A stretch of 64,000 nucleotides of DNA from Microbacterium hibisci (GCF_015278255.1 NZ_JADIJC010000001.1:558001-622000), one strand, 5' to 3'. Numbered from the stretch's first letter, positions 37,637 to 47,067 are shown. Notes: generated by a model from the sequence alone, not told the origin. Made by a program: numbers and translations.

Positions 37637-38227
37637 TCAGCTGTCGGTGGCGGTGCCGCCGCCGCCGATGACGTCCGTCGCGGACTCGCGGATGTGGTCG
37701 ACGAAGCCGTACTCCAGGGCCTCCTCGGCACCGAACCAGCGGTCGCGGTCGCCGTCGGCGTTGATCTGCTCGACGCTCTTGCCGGTCTGCTTCGCGGTGA
37801 TCTCGGCGAGGCGCTTCTTCATGTCGAGGATGAGCTGCGCCTGCGTCTGGATGTCGCTCGCGGTGCCGCCGAAGCCGCCGTGCGGCTGGTGGAGCAGGAC
37901 GCGGGCGTTGGGCGTGATGTACCGCTTGCCCTTCGTGCCGGCGGTCAGCAGCAGCTGGCCCATCGACGCGGCCATGCCGATGCCGACGGTGACGATGTCG
38001 TTCGGCACGAACTGCATCGTGTCGTAGATCGCCATGCCGGCCGTGATCGAGCCGCCGGGCGAGTTGATGTAGAGGTAGATGTCCTTCTCGGAGTCCTCGG
38101 CGGCGAGAAGCAGGATCTTCGCGCAGATCTCGTTGGCGTTCTCGTCACGCACCTCCGACCCCAGCCAGATGATGCGGTCCTTCAGCAGCCTGTCGAAGAC
38201 GCTGGTCGCGACAAGTGGTTCGGCCAT
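37637..38227 (-). CDS. clpP1: ClpP1 protease subunit
   Basis: A 196-residue ClpP starting with ATG after CAGGAG. The catalytic serine is in [14 protein letters not shown], the histidine in [11 protein letters not shown] and the aspartate in [16 protein letters not shown]. It begins the clpP1-clpP2 operon; clpX lies behind a gap with its own promoter. The gene is downstream of tig, separated by a 34-bp perfect palindrome that should end the tig transcript. Confidence 0.96.
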   Translation of the reverse strand: MAEPLVATSVFDRLLKDRIIWLGSEVRDENANEICAKILLLAAEDSEKDIYLYINSPGGSITAGMAIYDTMQFVPNDIVTVGIGMAASMGQLLLTAGTKGKRYITPNARVLLHQPHGGFGGTASDIQTQAQLILDMKKRLAEITAKQTGKSVEQINADGDRDRWFGAEEALEYGFVDHIRESATDVIGGGGTATDS

Positions 38228-38257
38228 GTGTACTCCTGTTTCCTTGGGTCGCCATCG

Positions 38258-38279
38258 AATCTACCGGCGCACCGCGAAC
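38258..38279 (-). promoter_or_regulatory. clpP1P2 promoter with possible ClgR-like site
   Basis: On the minus strand TAGATT (38263-38258) is a -10 about 30 bp before the clpP1 ATG. The -35 region reads GTTCGCGGTGCGCC, which looks like the GTTCGC...GCG half-sites bound by the actinobacterial protease activator ClgR, although the spacing is not the published one. Promoter is likely; the ClgR site is a guess. Confidence 0.4.
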
Positions 38280-38320
38280 GACCCGCCCGTGTTCGCCCTG
38301 GGCAGATCGGCCCGGAGACG

Positions 38321-38354
38321 GAAGAGGACGGATGCCGCGGCATCCGTCCTCTTC
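38321..38354. terminator. 34-bp perfect palindrome after tig
   Basis: GAAGAGGACGGATGCCG is followed at once by its exact reverse complement, a 17-bp stem with no unpaired loop in DNA. It lies 40 bp beyond the tig stop on the minus strand and should end tig transcription before clpP1. The core is the GGATGCC/GGCATCC heptamer pair. Confidence 0.75.
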
Positions 38355-38393
38355 TCCTCGTCGGTCACCGCGAGAAGCGGGCCGAACAGAACA

Positions 38394-39908
38394 TCACTCG
38401 GCGTCGGCGGCCTTCTTGGCCGAAGGCTTCTTCGCGGGAGCCTTCTTGGCGGGAGCCTTCTTCTCGGCCGGAGCCTCGTCCGCGTCGGCGGCCGCTGCCT
38501 TCTTGGCCGCGGGCTTGCGCGCGGGCGCCTTCTTCGCGGGCTTCTCGGCCTCTTCGGCCTCGATCACGGCGTCGGCGTCGGCCGCGGCGTCCGCGATCTC
38601 CTCCGCCTCCTCGACGACCTCTTCCTCGTCGTCCGTGGCCACGAAGCCGCTCAGGTCGACCGGGTCGCCGTTGGTGTCGACGACGGTGACCTTGCCGAGG
38701 GCGACGGCGAGCGCCTTGTTGCGGGCGACCTCGCCGATCATGGCGGGGAGCTGGTTGCTCTCCTGCAGCGCGTTCACGAACTCCTGGGGCGCCATGCCGT
38801 ACTGGGCGGCGGACTGCACGAGGTACTGCGTGAGCTCGTCCTGCGAGACCTGCACGTTGACCGTCTCGGCGATCTTGTCGAGCAGCATCTGCGTCTTGAA
38901 CTGCTTCTCGCTGGCCTCGGCCACCTCGGCGCGGTGGACGTCGTCCTCGAGGCGGCCTTCGCCTTCGAGGTGGTTGTGCACCTCGTCCTCGATGAGCTGC
39001 GGCGGCACGGGGATCTCGACCTGCTCGAGGAGCGTCTCGATGAGCTTGTCGCGCGCGGCGGAGCCCTGCGTGAACGCGCCCTGCTGGCCGACGCGCTCCT
39101 TGAGGCTGTCGCGCAGCTCGCCGATGGTGTCGAACTCGCTCGCGATCTGCGCGAAGTCGTCGTCGGCCTCGGGCAGCTCGCGCTCCTTGACGGCCTTGAC
39201 GGTGACAGAGACCTCGGCCTCTTCGCCGGCGTGGTCGCCGCCGACCAGCTTCGAGCGGAACGTGGTGTCCTCGCCGGCCGTGAGCGAGTCGATGGCCTCG
39301 TCGATGCCCTCGAGCAGCTCGCCCGAGCCGACCTCGTACGACACGCCGTCGGCGCGGTCGATCTCGGTGCCGTCGATCGTCGCGACCAGGTCGAGCTCGA
39401 CGAAGTCGCCGCTCGCCGCCGGACGGTCGACCGTCACCAGCGTGCCGAAGCGGCCGCGCAGGCGGTCGAGCTCGGCGTCGATGGCAGCCTCGTCGACCTC
39501 GACGGCCTCGACCTCGACGGTCGTGCCCTCGAAGGCGGGCAGGTCGAACTCGGGACGCACGTCGACCTCGACCTCGACCTCGAGGTCGCCCGAGAAGTCC
39601 TTCTCGTCCGGCCACTCGGTGACCTCGGCCGACGGACGACCGAGGACGCGCAGCTCGTTGGCGGCGACGGCCTCGCGGTAGAACGTGTCGAGGCCCTCGC
39701 TGACGGCGTGCTCGAGCACCGCGACGCGGCCGATGCGCTGGTCGATGATCGGCGCGGGCACCTTGCCCTTGCGGAAGCCGGGGATCTGCACGTCCTGCGC
39801 GATGTGCTCGTACGCGTGCTTGATCGACGGCTTGAGCTCGTCGGGGCTGACCGTGATGTGGAGCTTCACCCGGGTCGGGCTGAGCTTCTCGACGGTGCTG
39901 TTCACCAT
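38394..39908 (-). CDS. tig: Trigger factor
   Basis: A 504-residue chaperone from ATG 39908 behind GGAG. The N-terminal ribosome-binding domain has the signature [18 protein letters not shown] near residue 45. The FKBP-type PPIase domain follows (around 165-245) and the helical arms after it ([27 protein letters not shown] near residue 385). The last 60 residues are a Lys/Ala/Glu-rich tail, probably disordered, as in other actinobacteria. It folds nascent chains at the ribosome exit. It sits next to tRNA-Pro upstream and clpP1P2-clpX downstream, the common tig-clp order. Confidence 0.97.
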   Translation of the reverse strand: MVNSTVEKLSPTRVKLHITVSPDELKPSIKHAYEHIAQDVQIPGFRKGKVPAPIIDQRIGRVAVLEHAVSEGLDTFYREAVAANELRVLGRPSAEVTEWPDEKDFSGDLEVEVEVDVRPEFDLPAFEGTTVEVEAVEVDEAAIDAELDRLRGRFGTLVTVDRPAASGDFVELDLVATIDGTEIDRADGVSYEVGSGELLEGIDEAIDSLTAGEDTTFRSKLVGGDHAGEEAEVSVTVKAVKERELPEADDDFAQIASEFDTIGELRDSLKERVGQQGAFTQGSAARDKLIETLLEQVEIPVPPQLIEDEVHNHLEGEGRLEDDVHRAEVAEASEKQFKTQMLLDKIAETVNVQVSQDELTQYLVQSAAQYGMAPQEFVNALQESNQLPAMIGEVARNKALAVALGKVTVVDTNGDPVDLSGFVATDDEEEVVEEAEEIADAAADADAVIEAEEAEKPAKKAPARKPAAKKAAAADADEAPAEKKAPAKKAPAKKPSAKKAADAE

Positions 39909-39988
39909 GCCTGTTACTTCTCCTCTATCGGACCGCGCGAGGACGCGGCGGTACAAGGTCTGGGTTCGGAATTCTGAGGGCCGTGACG

Positions 39989-40062
39989 TCGGGGCGACAG
40001 GATTTGAACCTGCGGCCTCCCGCTCCCAAAGCGGGCGCTCTACCAAGCTGAGCTACGCCCCG
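39989..40062 (-). tRNA. tRNA-Pro (anticodon TGG)
   Basis: The minus strand folds into a 74-nt cloverleaf with acceptor CGGGGCG/CGCCCCG, so the first pair is C1-G72, the unusual pair expected of bacterial tRNA-Pro. The anticodon loop TTTGGGA in a CCCGC/GCGGG stem gives TGG, reading CCA and CCG. CCA is not encoded. It lies about 80 bp upstream of tig in the same direction. Confidence 0.97.
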
Positions 40063-40238
40063 GGCGGGTCCGCACACGTACGTGCGCGCATTTCGGCCCC
40101 GAGAAGTCTAGCCGACCGGCCAGGAACCTATCTCCGCGCCGTCACGGAGGGCCGACGGGCAGGCGGCGCGCGGGCGGTTCGGAACGGGACGACCGGCGCG
40201 ATGTACTACGATTGACCGGTGCCCGTCCGCGGGCGCTC

Positions 40239-40312
40239 GGGGATGTAGCTCAATGGTAGAGCCTCAGTCTTCCAAACTGATGGTGCGGGTTCGATTCCCG
40301 TCATCCCCTCCA
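40239..40312 (+). tRNA. tRNA-Gly (anticodon TCC) with encoded CCA
   Basis: A cloverleaf with acceptor GGGGATG/CATCCCC, discriminator T, and the anticodon loop CTTCCAA giving TCC, which reads GGA and GGG. Positions 40310-40312 are CCA, so the tail is encoded, unlike the other two tRNAs here. It is divergent from tRNA-Pro. The 165-bp gap to the LCP gene has a leaderless-type promoter at its end. Confidence 0.96.
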
Positions 40313-40465
40313 CCACCTCCGCATGGCACCTCGGTGACGCACACACCGCGCCGTGCACTTCCCTGCTCCCGATCGCGGTGAGCACCTCCGATCCCCCACG
40401 GAGATCCTGGGCCCACGCTCCCGGACGCGCCGCGACCGATACGCGGCTCCGGGCGACGCCGCGCC

Positions 40466-40477
40466 TAGCCTGGGCCG
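40466..40477 (+). promoter_or_regulatory. Leaderless-type promoter of the LCP gene
   Basis: TAGCCT at 40466-40471 is followed by GGGCCG and the GTG start at 40478. No ribosome site precedes the GTG. Confidence 0.55.
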
Positions 40478-41926
40478 GTGACCACGATCGTCGCACCCCC
40501 GCCGCCCGCACCCCCGCGCACCGCTCCCCCGGCGGCGGCGCCACGGGCCCAGGGCCGGCCGATGCGATTCCCGGATGCCTCGTCCCGGGCGATGATGACG
40601 CGTCGCGGCTGGTGGCTGATCCTGCTGAACTTCGTCCTCCCCGGCTCGGCACAGGTGCTCGCGGGCGACCGCCGGCTCGGCCGGGTCGGACTCGTGTCGA
40701 CCGTGGTGATGTGGACTCTCGTGCTCCTGACGGGCCTGGCCGCTCTGCTCGCGCGACCCATGTTCCTGGCGGTCGCGACGAGCCCGCTGGCGCTGCTCCT
40801 CGCGCAGGGCCTTCTCATCGCGTACGCCGTGCTGTGGGTGGTGCTCACCCTGGACACGCTTCGTCTCGTCCGGCTGGTGAAGACCGGAACCCGCGCGCGC
40901 TTCGCGATCGCCGCGGCATCCGTCACCCTCCTCATCGTCGCGAGCGGCACCGCCGTGCAGGCCGCGGGCATGGCGGGCACGACGCGCGACACGTTCGGCG
41001 CCATCTTCGGCGGGAGCGGCCCGACGATCGAGCCGTCCGAGGGGTACTACAACGTGCTGCTGCTGGGCGCCGATCACGTCCCGAGCAACGACTCCAAGAG
41101 GTTCGACAGCATCTCGGTCGTCTCGATCAACGCCGAGACCGGCGCCACCACGATCACGGGATTCCCCCGTGACATGCCGGGCTTCCCCTTCTCCGAGGGA
41201 CCCATGCAGGACCGGTACCCGGATGGCCACGAGGGCCGCGCCGACCCCGCCTGCGGCTGGGGCAGCGGCATCAACCAGCTGAACACCGAGGTGGAGGTCT
41301 GCGAGGACGGGGCGCTGCTCTATCCCGACGCCGTTGCGGACGGCTCGGCACCGGGCATCGAGGCCACCAAGGACGCGGTGGAGGGCATCCTCGGAATCAA
41401 GGTGCCGTACTACGTGACGATCGACATGTACGCGTTCGAGGAGCTCATCGACGCGCTGGGCGGAGTCGAGATCACCGTAAAGGAGCGCATCCCGGTCGGC
41501 GGTCCGGGCTACACCGGCCAGCCGCTGGAGGAATGGGTGCAAGGCTGGATCGAGCCGGGCACCCAGCGCATGGACGGCTTCACGGCGCAGTGGTACGCGC
41601 GGTCCCGCCACACCACCAGCGACTTCGACCGCATGCGGCGTCAGCGCGAGCTGCAGCAGGCGATCCTCGCCCAGTTCACGCCGCAGGTCGTCCTCACGCG
41701 GTTCGAGGAGGTGGCCGATGCCGGTGTCGACCTCGTCAGCACCGACGTGCCGCAGTCGTTCGTCCCGACGCTCCTCGACCTCGCGCTGAAGGCCAGGGAG
41801 CAGGAGGTGACGACGATCGAGCTGACACCGGACGGCGGCATCGACGAGCACAACCCCGACTGGGCGTACATCCAGCAGCTGGTGGACTCGACGCTGCATC
41901 CGCCGACGCCGACGTCCGCCGGGTGA
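40478..41926 (+). CDS. LytR-CpsA-Psr (LCP) family cell-wall ligase
   Basis: A 482-residue membrane protein. Residues 1-40 are Pro/Ala-rich and cytoplasmic. About four helices between 45 and 160 follow (unusual: most LCPs have one). The extracytoplasmic LCP domain starts near residue 185 with YYNVLLLGADH, DSISVVSINAETGATTITGFPRDM, with the arginine-aspartate pair that binds the polyprenyl pyrophosphate. GGVEITVKERI and QWYARSRHTTSDFDRMRRQRELQQAIL complete it. LCP enzymes move glycopolymers from the lipid carrier to peptidoglycan. The gene is single. Confidence 0.92.
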   Translation: MTTIVAPPPPAPPRTAPPAAAPRAQGRPMRFPDASSRAMMTRRGWWLILLNFVLPGSAQVLAGDRRLGRVGLVSTVVMWTLVLLTGLAALLARPMFLAVATSPLALLLAQGLLIAYAVLWVVLTLDTLRLVRLVKTGTRARFAIAAASVTLLIVASGTAVQAAGMAGTTRDTFGAIFGGSGPTIEPSEGYYNVLLLGADHVPSNDSKRFDSISVVSINAETGATTITGFPRDMPGFPFSEGPMQDRYPDGHEGRADPACGWGSGINQLNTEVEVCEDGALLYPDAVADGSAPGIEATKDAVEGILGIKVPYYVTIDMYAFEELIDALGGVEITVKERIPVGGPGYTGQPLEEWVQGWIEPGTQRMDGFTAQWYARSRHTTSDFDRMRRQRELQQAILAQFTPQVVLTRFEEVADAGVDLVSTDVPQSFVPTLLDLALKAREQEVTTIELTPDGGIDEHNPDWAYIQQLVDSTLHPPTPTSAG

Positions 41927-42040
41927 CGGAGTGAGGACGTGGCGGCGGTGGCACCGGTGCATGCCGAGCGACCCCTGTTGCGCGTGCCGGTCCGGAGGGC
42001 AGACTGGGGACCGATCGATCCGTGCCCTTCAGGAGTCGCG

Positions 42041-42943
42041 ATGAGCCGCCCGAACGCCTCGCCGGAACCGAGTGCGAGCCGGAAGCTGCCGCGCCGTCCG
42101 GCGTCGAGCCTGACCGAGAAGTGGACCCGCATCGACGACGTCGACGTGTTCTACCGCGAGTCCCCCCGCCCGGCGCGCGACCCCCGCGTCATGGCCCACG
42201 TGCACGGCTTCGGGCTGTCGGGGCGCTACCTGCTGCCCACCGCCGAGAAGCTGGCGGACGACTTCCACACCTTCGTGCCGGATCTGCCGGGATTCGGGCG
42301 CAGCGGCAAGCGCCGCGACATGCTGGACATTCCCGACCTGGCGCGCGCCGCGGTCGACTTCCTCGACGACCGCGGGGTCGAGAAGGCGACGCTCGTCGGT
42401 AACTCGATGGGATGCCCGGTCATCATCGAGACCGCGCACACCTATCCCGAGCGCATCGACCGCGCCGTTCTCGTGTCGCCGGCAGGCGGCGTGTTCAACC
42501 AGCCCTTGCGCCGCGCGATCCGGCAGCTGTCCGTCGATGCGCCGCGCGAGCCGACGCGCATGGCGCGCGTCGCCGTGCCGGACTACGTGCGGTTCGGCGT
42601 GCCGAGCACGATGCGGATGTTCCGGTCCCTCACGCAGTATCCGTCGCTGCAGCGACTTCTCGAGCTCCACATCCCGACCCTCGTGGTGCTGGGCGAACGC
42701 GATCCGCTGCTCCCGCACGCCCACCGCGTCGACGAGATCGCCAGTCAGACCGACAGTCACGTGCTCGTCGTGCTGCTCGAAGGGGCTGCGCACGCCATCA
42801 ACTTCAGCCACCCCGGCCAGCTCGCCCACGTCATCCGGCTCTTCATGGACGACAAGCCGATCGAGAACGACCCGTCCGCGCCGGGTCACGTGCGCCTGTA
42901 CGAGGTGCACCGCGGCAGGCACCACCCGCCGCCGCAGGCCTGA
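42041..42943 (+). CDS. Alpha/beta-fold hydrolase
   Basis: A 300-residue protein; the ATG at 42041 follows CAGGAG. The early HVHGFGLSGRYLLPTAEKLAD carries the oxyanion hole, the nucleophile elbow is VGNSMGCPVIIETA with the serine near residue 126, LGERDPLLPH has the acid and EGAAHAINFSHP has the histidine. It resembles meta-cleavage hydrolases and haloperoxidase-like enzymes; the substrate is unknown. No neighbours in an obvious catabolic pathway. It is convergent with the carbonic anhydrase gene. Confidence 0.87.
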   Translation: MSRPNASPEPSASRKLPRRPASSLTEKWTRIDDVDVFYRESPRPARDPRVMAHVHGFGLSGRYLLPTAEKLADDFHTFVPDLPGFGRSGKRRDMLDIPDLARAAVDFLDDRGVEKATLVGNSMGCPVIIETAHTYPERIDRAVLVSPAGGVFNQPLRRAIRQLSVDAPREPTRMARVAVPDYVRFGVPSTMRMFRSLTQYPSLQRLLELHIPTLVVLGERDPLLPHAHRVDEIASQTDSHVLVVLLEGAAHAINFSHPGQLAHVIRLFMDDKPIENDPSAPGHVRLYEVHRGRHHPPPQA

Positions 42944-42989
42944 TCGCCGCGCAACGGCGGCGCGGCGGGCGGCGGCGGTCTCCTCCCGC

Positions 42990-43529
42990 TCAGCCGGCGG
43001 GCGTCGCGTCGAGGTGCTCCTGGATATGGGTCAGGTAGTGCTCGGCGTTGCGCAGCAGTCCTGCCTGCTCCTCGGCGCTCAGCTCCCGGCGGACCTTGGC
43101 GGGGACGCCCGCCACCAGCGACCCGTCCGGGATCTCCGACCCCTCGAGCACCACCGCACCCCCGGCGACGAGGCATCCGGATCCGATCCTCGCTCCGTTG
43201 AGCACGACCGCGCCCATGCCGATGAGCGACCCGTCGCCGATGGTGCATCCGTGCACGACGGCGTTGTGGCCGACCGACACATCCTCGCCGATGGTCACGG
43301 GTCTGCCGGCGTCGACGTGGACCGACACGTTGTCCTGCAGGTTGCTGCGGGCGCCGACCGTGATGGTGTCTCCGTCGGCGCGGAGCACCGCGTTGTACCA
43401 GACGCTCGCGCCCGGCCCGAGAGTCACACCCCCGACGACGCGCGCGCCGGCGGCGACGAACGACGTCGGATCGAGCTGGGGCGTCCTGCCCGCTGCGCTG
43501 AGGACCGAGGCTCCGGGTGCGACCGTCAT
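42990..43529 (-). CDS. Gamma-class carbonic anhydrase family protein
   Basis: A 179-residue left-handed beta-helix protein of the YrdA/PaaY type. Hexapeptide repeats run through VVGGVTLGPGASVWYNAVLRADGDTITVGARSNLQDNVSVH, and the three zinc histidines are expected in VSVHVD, VGHNAVVHGCTIG. These small family members are often called gamma carbonic anhydrases without tested activity. Its ATG overlaps the acyltransferase stop (ATGA at 43526-43529), so it is the second gene of that transcript. Confidence 0.92.
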   Translation of the reverse strand: MTVAPGASVLSAAGRTPQLDPTSFVAAGARVVGGVTLGPGASVWYNAVLRADGDTITVGARSNLQDNVSVHVDAGRPVTIGEDVSVGHNAVVHGCTIGDGSLIGMGAVVLNGARIGSGCLVAGGAVVLEGSEIPDGSLVAGVPAKVRRELSAEEQAGLLRNAEHYLTHIQEHLDATPAG

Positions 43530-45673
43530 GACCCGACTCTATTCGCCAGCGCCGCCTGGATCGCCTCGGTGTACCAGGGCGCCAGCGTGTCGGCGAACGT
43601 CACGGTGAGGTGGTCCTGGTCGCGGTAGACGTTCGCGCCGCCGACGACGGGCGCGCACGTGTCGGTGCCGCAGAACACGTCGGTGAAGTCGAGGAGGGTG
43701 ACGGAGTCGGCACCGGATGCCGCGTCCCGCAGCGGATCCTCCGCCACCAGCACGTCCGACCGCGCGCCGTCGCAGTCGGCGGCGTCGCGCGTGCGCAGGC
43801 ACTTGTTGGGGTCGGTCTCCCAGACGGGGTTGTCGACGACGGTGATCACGGGGATGCCGCGGTCGGTCACCGTGCTCCAGGCGTCGCGGTACCCGGCGAC
43901 GGCCGCGTCGTGGGCCGAGTCGTATCCGGCCGACGAGTAGGGCGTGGTGGCGATCGCCGCGGTGAACACCGCGTCGAGGTCGGCGTCGTCGATGGCGCGC
44001 TGCACGCGCTCCCGCCACTCGGTGCAGGCGGCCCCGAAGGCACCCGGGGTCGACAGCGGTGTCGCGTTCCACGGGCAGGCGCCCTTGAACCACGTCACCA
44101 GGTGCCAGCCGTTCTCGTCGGCCATCCGCTGGAAGGTGGGCAGGAGCTGGAACGCGTGGCTGTCGCCGATGAGCGCGACGCGAGGAGCGTCCGCATCGTC
44201 GGACCCGAAGTTGCAGGAGACCGGCCGCGAGTCGGTGAGCTGCACGAAGCACTGCGAGTCCTCAGGGCGATCGATCCCCGCGAATCCCGGCGCGGGCAGG
44301 ATCGTGTCGCCGAAGTCCACGTCGGCGCAGGACGGATCGAGAACGGATGCCGCGCCGAAGCAGTCGGGCGGATCCTGCTGCAGCTGCGCGATGTCGCGCG
44401 TGCCCTGGTTGTACAGCGGCGCATTCACGAACCAGGCCGCTGCCGCGACCAGGGCGACCACGACCATGGCGGCGAGCGAGGACCACAGCGTCACGCGCGC
44501 CGGACGCTTGGTGAGCACCTTCCAGCCGCGCACCGGGTCTTCGACGAACCGCTTCGTGAGCCACGCGAGCACGAAGCACAGCGCGAGCAGGGCGACCCGG
44601 TGGTAGATCGTGAGCCCCCAGAACGGCACCGAGGGCGCGATGATGATGAGCGGCCAGTGCCACAGGTAGAGCGAGTACGAGATGTCGCCGACGAACTGCG
44701 CGGGGCGGATGGCCAGGATGCGGGTCGGATACCACCAGCGCTCGGCGTTCGAGGCGGCGATGACCGCGGCCGCGCCGAGGGTGGGCAGCGCCGCCATGTA
44801 GCCCGGGAACGGCGTCTGCGCGTCGAACGTGAAGGTGACGTAGACGAGGAGGAGGATGCCGCCCCAGCCGAGGACGAAGCTCCCGAGGGCGTGGCGGACG
44901 CCGAGCATCGGCACGAGGGCGATCATCGCTCCTACGCCGAACTGCCACATCCGGCCGAACGTGACGAAGTACGCGGGTGCGGGGTTCGTGATGGTGAACA
45001 CGACGCAGAAGGCGAACGACACCACCGTCACGACGCCGAGGGCGGCCAGGATCGCGCGTCGGCGCGCTCCCCGGAACCACTTCACCCCGACCCACGCGGC
45101 GAGCAGCATGATGAGCGGCCACATGACGTAGAACTGCTCTTCCAGCGACAGCGACCAGTAGTGCTGGACCGTCGTCGGCGAGCCGCCGTGGTTCAGGTAG
45201 TCGGCCGAGTTGAGCGCGAGGTACCAGTTCTCGACGTAGAACGTCGACGCCAGGATCTCGCGCACCTCGTTCGGCAGCGCGGAGGTCGGCATGAGGTACG
45301 GCGACATCACGACGAGCGCGCAGAAGACCAGGACGAGGAGGGATGCCGGCAGCAGGCGTCGGGCGCGCCGCGCCCAGAACTGGCCCAGTCTGACGGTGCC
45401 CGTCGCCGTCAGCTCGCGCATCAGATGGGCCGTGATGAGGAACCCCGAGATGACGAAGAAGATGTCGACGCCGATGTAGCCGCCCGGGACGCGCCCCGGC
45501 CAGAAGTGATACAGCACCACGCAGAGCACGGCGATCGCGCGCAGGCCCTGGACATGGGGAAGGAAGCGCGACGGCTCAGCGTGCTCGGGTGAGCGGTCGC
45601 GGGGCTCGCGGGTCACGGTCTTGGCGGGATCGCCCAGATGCTGCGGTCCGAGGTCGTGATCGGCGGAAGGCAC
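43526..45673 (-). CDS. Acyltransferase 3 / SGNH fusion (OafA-like)
   Basis: A 715-residue protein with GTG start at 45673. Residues about 30-380 are the ten-helix acyltransferase-3 domain (RFLPHVQGLRAIAVLCVVLYHF, GGYIGVDIFFVISGFLIT, SLSLEEQFYVMWPL). After one more helix, an outside SGNH hydrolase-like domain follows with VALIGDSHAFQLLPTF and the late RDQDHLTVTFA. Such proteins O-acetylate wall polymers or exported glycans. TAACGT lies six bases before the GTG, a leaderless-type arrangement. The carbonic anhydrase gene follows with an ATGA overlap. Confidence 0.93.
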   Translation of the reverse strand: MPSADHDLGPQHLGDPAKTVTREPRDRSPEHAEPSRFLPHVQGLRAIAVLCVVLYHFWPGRVPGGYIGVDIFFVISGFLITAHLMRELTATGTVRLGQFWARRARRLLPASLLVLVFCALVVMSPYLMPTSALPNEVREILASTFYVENWYLALNSADYLNHGGSPTTVQHYWSLSLEEQFYVMWPLIMLLAAWVGVKWFRGARRRAILAALGVVTVVSFAFCVVFTITNPAPAYFVTFGRMWQFGVGAMIALVPMLGVRHALGSFVLGWGGILLLVYVTFTFDAQTPFPGYMAALPTLGAAAVIAASNAERWWYPTRILAIRPAQFVGDISYSLYLWHWPLIIIAPSVPFWGLTIYHRVALLALCFVLAWLTKRFVEDPVRGWKVLTKRPARVTLWSSLAAMVVVALVAAAAWFVNAPLYNQGTRDIAQLQQDPPDCFGAASVLDPSCADVDFGDTILPAPGFAGIDRPEDSQCFVQLTDSRPVSCNFGSDDADAPRVALIGDSHAFQLLPTFQRMADENGWHLVTWFKGACPWNATPLSTPGAFGAACTEWRERVQRAIDDADLDAVFTAAIATTPYSSAGYDSAHDAAVAGYRDAWSTVTDRGIPVITVVDNPVWETDPNKCLRTRDAADCDGARSDVLVAEDPLRDAASGADSVTLLDFTDVFCGTDTCAPVVGGANVYRDQDHLTVTFADTLAPWYTEAIQAALANRVGS

Positions 45674-45679
45674 CTATCG

Positions 45680-45685
45680 ACGTTA
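45680..45685 (-). promoter_or_regulatory. Leaderless-type -10 of the acyltransferase gene
   Basis: TAACGT on the minus strand is separated from the GTG at 45673 by CGATAG only. No ribosome site. Confidence 0.5.
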
Positions 45686-45751
45686 GCCGCTGTGGCTGGG
45701 CAAGCCCGCACCGACCCCGCCGAGTCCCGGTTTAGCCCAGCCTTCTCTTGC

Positions 45752-45779
45752 TTGCGGAATGCCTGCTGGTGAGTAGCGT
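45752..45779 (+). promoter_or_regulatory. dps promoter
   Basis: TTGCGG (45752-45757) and TAGCGT (45774-45779) are spaced by 16 bp. The leader of about 55 nt ends in GGAGGCGAGAG before the dps ATG. This is one of the few promoters here with a recognisable -35. Confidence 0.5.
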
Positions 45780-45840
45780 TGCAGTCACTGGAGGACGATC
45801 GCCGAGCTGAGCGACCCTCCGCACGATGGAGGCGAGAGAG

Positions 45841-46323
45841 ATGACGAACACCCAGACCACCCCCGCAACCGCAGCGAACCCCGACGTCGCCGCAGCGACG
45901 GCGCAGTTCCTCACCCCCGTCGTCCTGGGCCTTCAGGCCCTGGCCGTGAACGGCAAGCAGGCGCACTGGAACGTGCGCGGCGCGAACTTCATCGCGATCC
46001 ACGAGCTCCTCGACTCGGTGGTGGCTCACGCGCAGGACGGCGCCGACCAGGCCGCCGAGCGCATCGTGGCCCTGGGTCTCCCGGTCGACGCCCGCGTGAG
46101 CACCGTCGCACAGAAGACGGCGACCGCCGTCCCCGCCGGGTTCACACAGTGGGATGCCCTCATCCGAAACGTGATCTCCGACATGGACACCGTGATCGCC
46201 GACGTCCAGGCAGCGATCGACGGCCTCGACGAGTTCGACCTCACCAGCCAGGACATCGCCATCGGCATCAAGGAGTCGCTCGAGAAGGACCGCTGGTTCC
46301 TCTTCGCGCACCTCGCCGAGTGA
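45841..46323 (+). CDS. dps: Dps-family DNA-binding ferritin-like protein
   Basis: A 160-residue protein; I chose the ATG at 45841 because GGAGG overlaps the ATG at 45826. It has the Dps ferroxidase helices: LNV-type KQAHWNVRGANFIAIHELLDSVV with the iron ligands, AHAQDGADQAAERIVALG and a C-terminal GIKESLEKDRWFLFAHL. Dps stores iron with peroxide as oxidant and coats DNA in stress. The N-terminal tail is short with no lysine cluster, so DNA binding is less certain. It converges with the response-regulator gene at a shared terminator. Confidence 0.95.
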   Translation: MTNTQTTPATAANPDVAAATAQFLTPVVLGLQALAVNGKQAHWNVRGANFIAIHELLDSVVAHAQDGADQAAERIVALGLPVDARVSTVAQKTATAVPAGFTQWDALIRNVISDMDTVIADVQAAIDGLDEFDLTSQDIAIGIKESLEKDRWFLFAHLAE

Positions 46324-46340
46324 TCCCAGACAATCCACAC

Positions 46341-46368
46341 GAAGACCCCCGGTGATCCGGGGGTCTTC
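46341..46368. terminator. Bidirectional terminator between dps and response regulator
   Basis: A perfect 12-bp stem (GAAGACCCCCGG with CCGGGGGTCTTC) has a TGAT loop and lies between two convergent stop codons. The T-rich flank is weak on both sides. Confidence 0.75.
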
Positions 46369-46374
46369 GTCGTC

Positions 46375-47067
46375 TCAGGGGTGCTGCAGAAAGGCGAGCA
46401 CCGCGAGCACGCGCCGGTGCTCGGTGCCGGACTCCTCCAGCCCGAGCTTCGCGAAGATGGCGCTGATGTTCTTCTCGACCGCGCCGACGCCGATGAACAG
46501 GCGCTCGGCGATGCTCGCGTTGCTGCGGCCCTCGGCCATCAGCGTCAGCACGTCACGCTCGCGCGGCGTGAGGGTGGACAGCGGATCCGGCCGCGCCGAC
46601 AGCAGGCCCTGCACCACGAGCGGATCGAGCACCGTGCCACGCTCGCGGACGCGGCGCACGGCATCCGTGAACTCGTCCAGCGAGGTGACGCGGTCCTTGA
46701 GCAGATAGCCGACGCCGCCCTCGCCGCCGGCGAGGAGCTCGCGGGCATACACGCCCTCGACGTACTGGCTGAGCACGAGGATGCCGACGGGCGGCAGGGC
46801 CGCCCGCACCGCCAGTGCGGCGCGGATGCCCTCGTCGCGGAACGCCGGTGGGAGACGCACATCGAGGATGGCGACATCGGCGCGCGCCTCGCGTACGCGG
46901 TCGACGACGTCGTCGGCGTCTCCCCAGGCGCCGGCGGTCACATATCCGGCCTCGTCGAACAGCCGGACGAGACCCTCGCGCAGGAGGACGGAATCCTCGA
47001 ACAGAACGACACGGAGCGGTGCGGGATCGGACGCGGCGGTCATCCCCTCAGGATAGGGATCGGTCAC
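46375..47067 (-). CDS. NarL/LuxR-type response regulator
   Basis: About 230 residues. The start is GTG at 47067, which overlaps the kinase stop as GTGA and has GGAG seven bases before; an ATG at 47043 is possible. The receiver domain has VVLFEDSVLLREGL, the phosphorylated aspartate in DVAILDVRLPP and the GYLLKDRV lysine. The LuxR helix-turn-helix follows from about residue 165 (LTPRERDVLTLMAEGRSNASIAERLF). It is the output of the kinase directly upstream. Targets are not visible from sequence. Confidence 0.93.
   Translation of the reverse strand: MTDPYPEGMTAASDPAPLRVVLFEDSVLLREGLVRLFDEAGYVTAGAWGDADDVVDRVREARADVAILDVRLPPAFRDEGIRAALAVRAALPPVGILVLSQYVEGVYARELLAGGEGGVGYLLKDRVTSLDEFTDAVRRVRERGTVLDPLVVQGLLSARPDPLSTLTPRERDVLTLMAEGRSNASIAERLFIGVGAVEKNISAIFAKLGLEESGTEHRRVLAVLAFLQHP

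Noticed and set aside
40206..40652. Minus-strand frame containing GMTGIEPAPSVWKTEALPLS
   Set aside because: This is the well-known reverse translation of a tRNA-Gly gene, which lies at 40239-40312.
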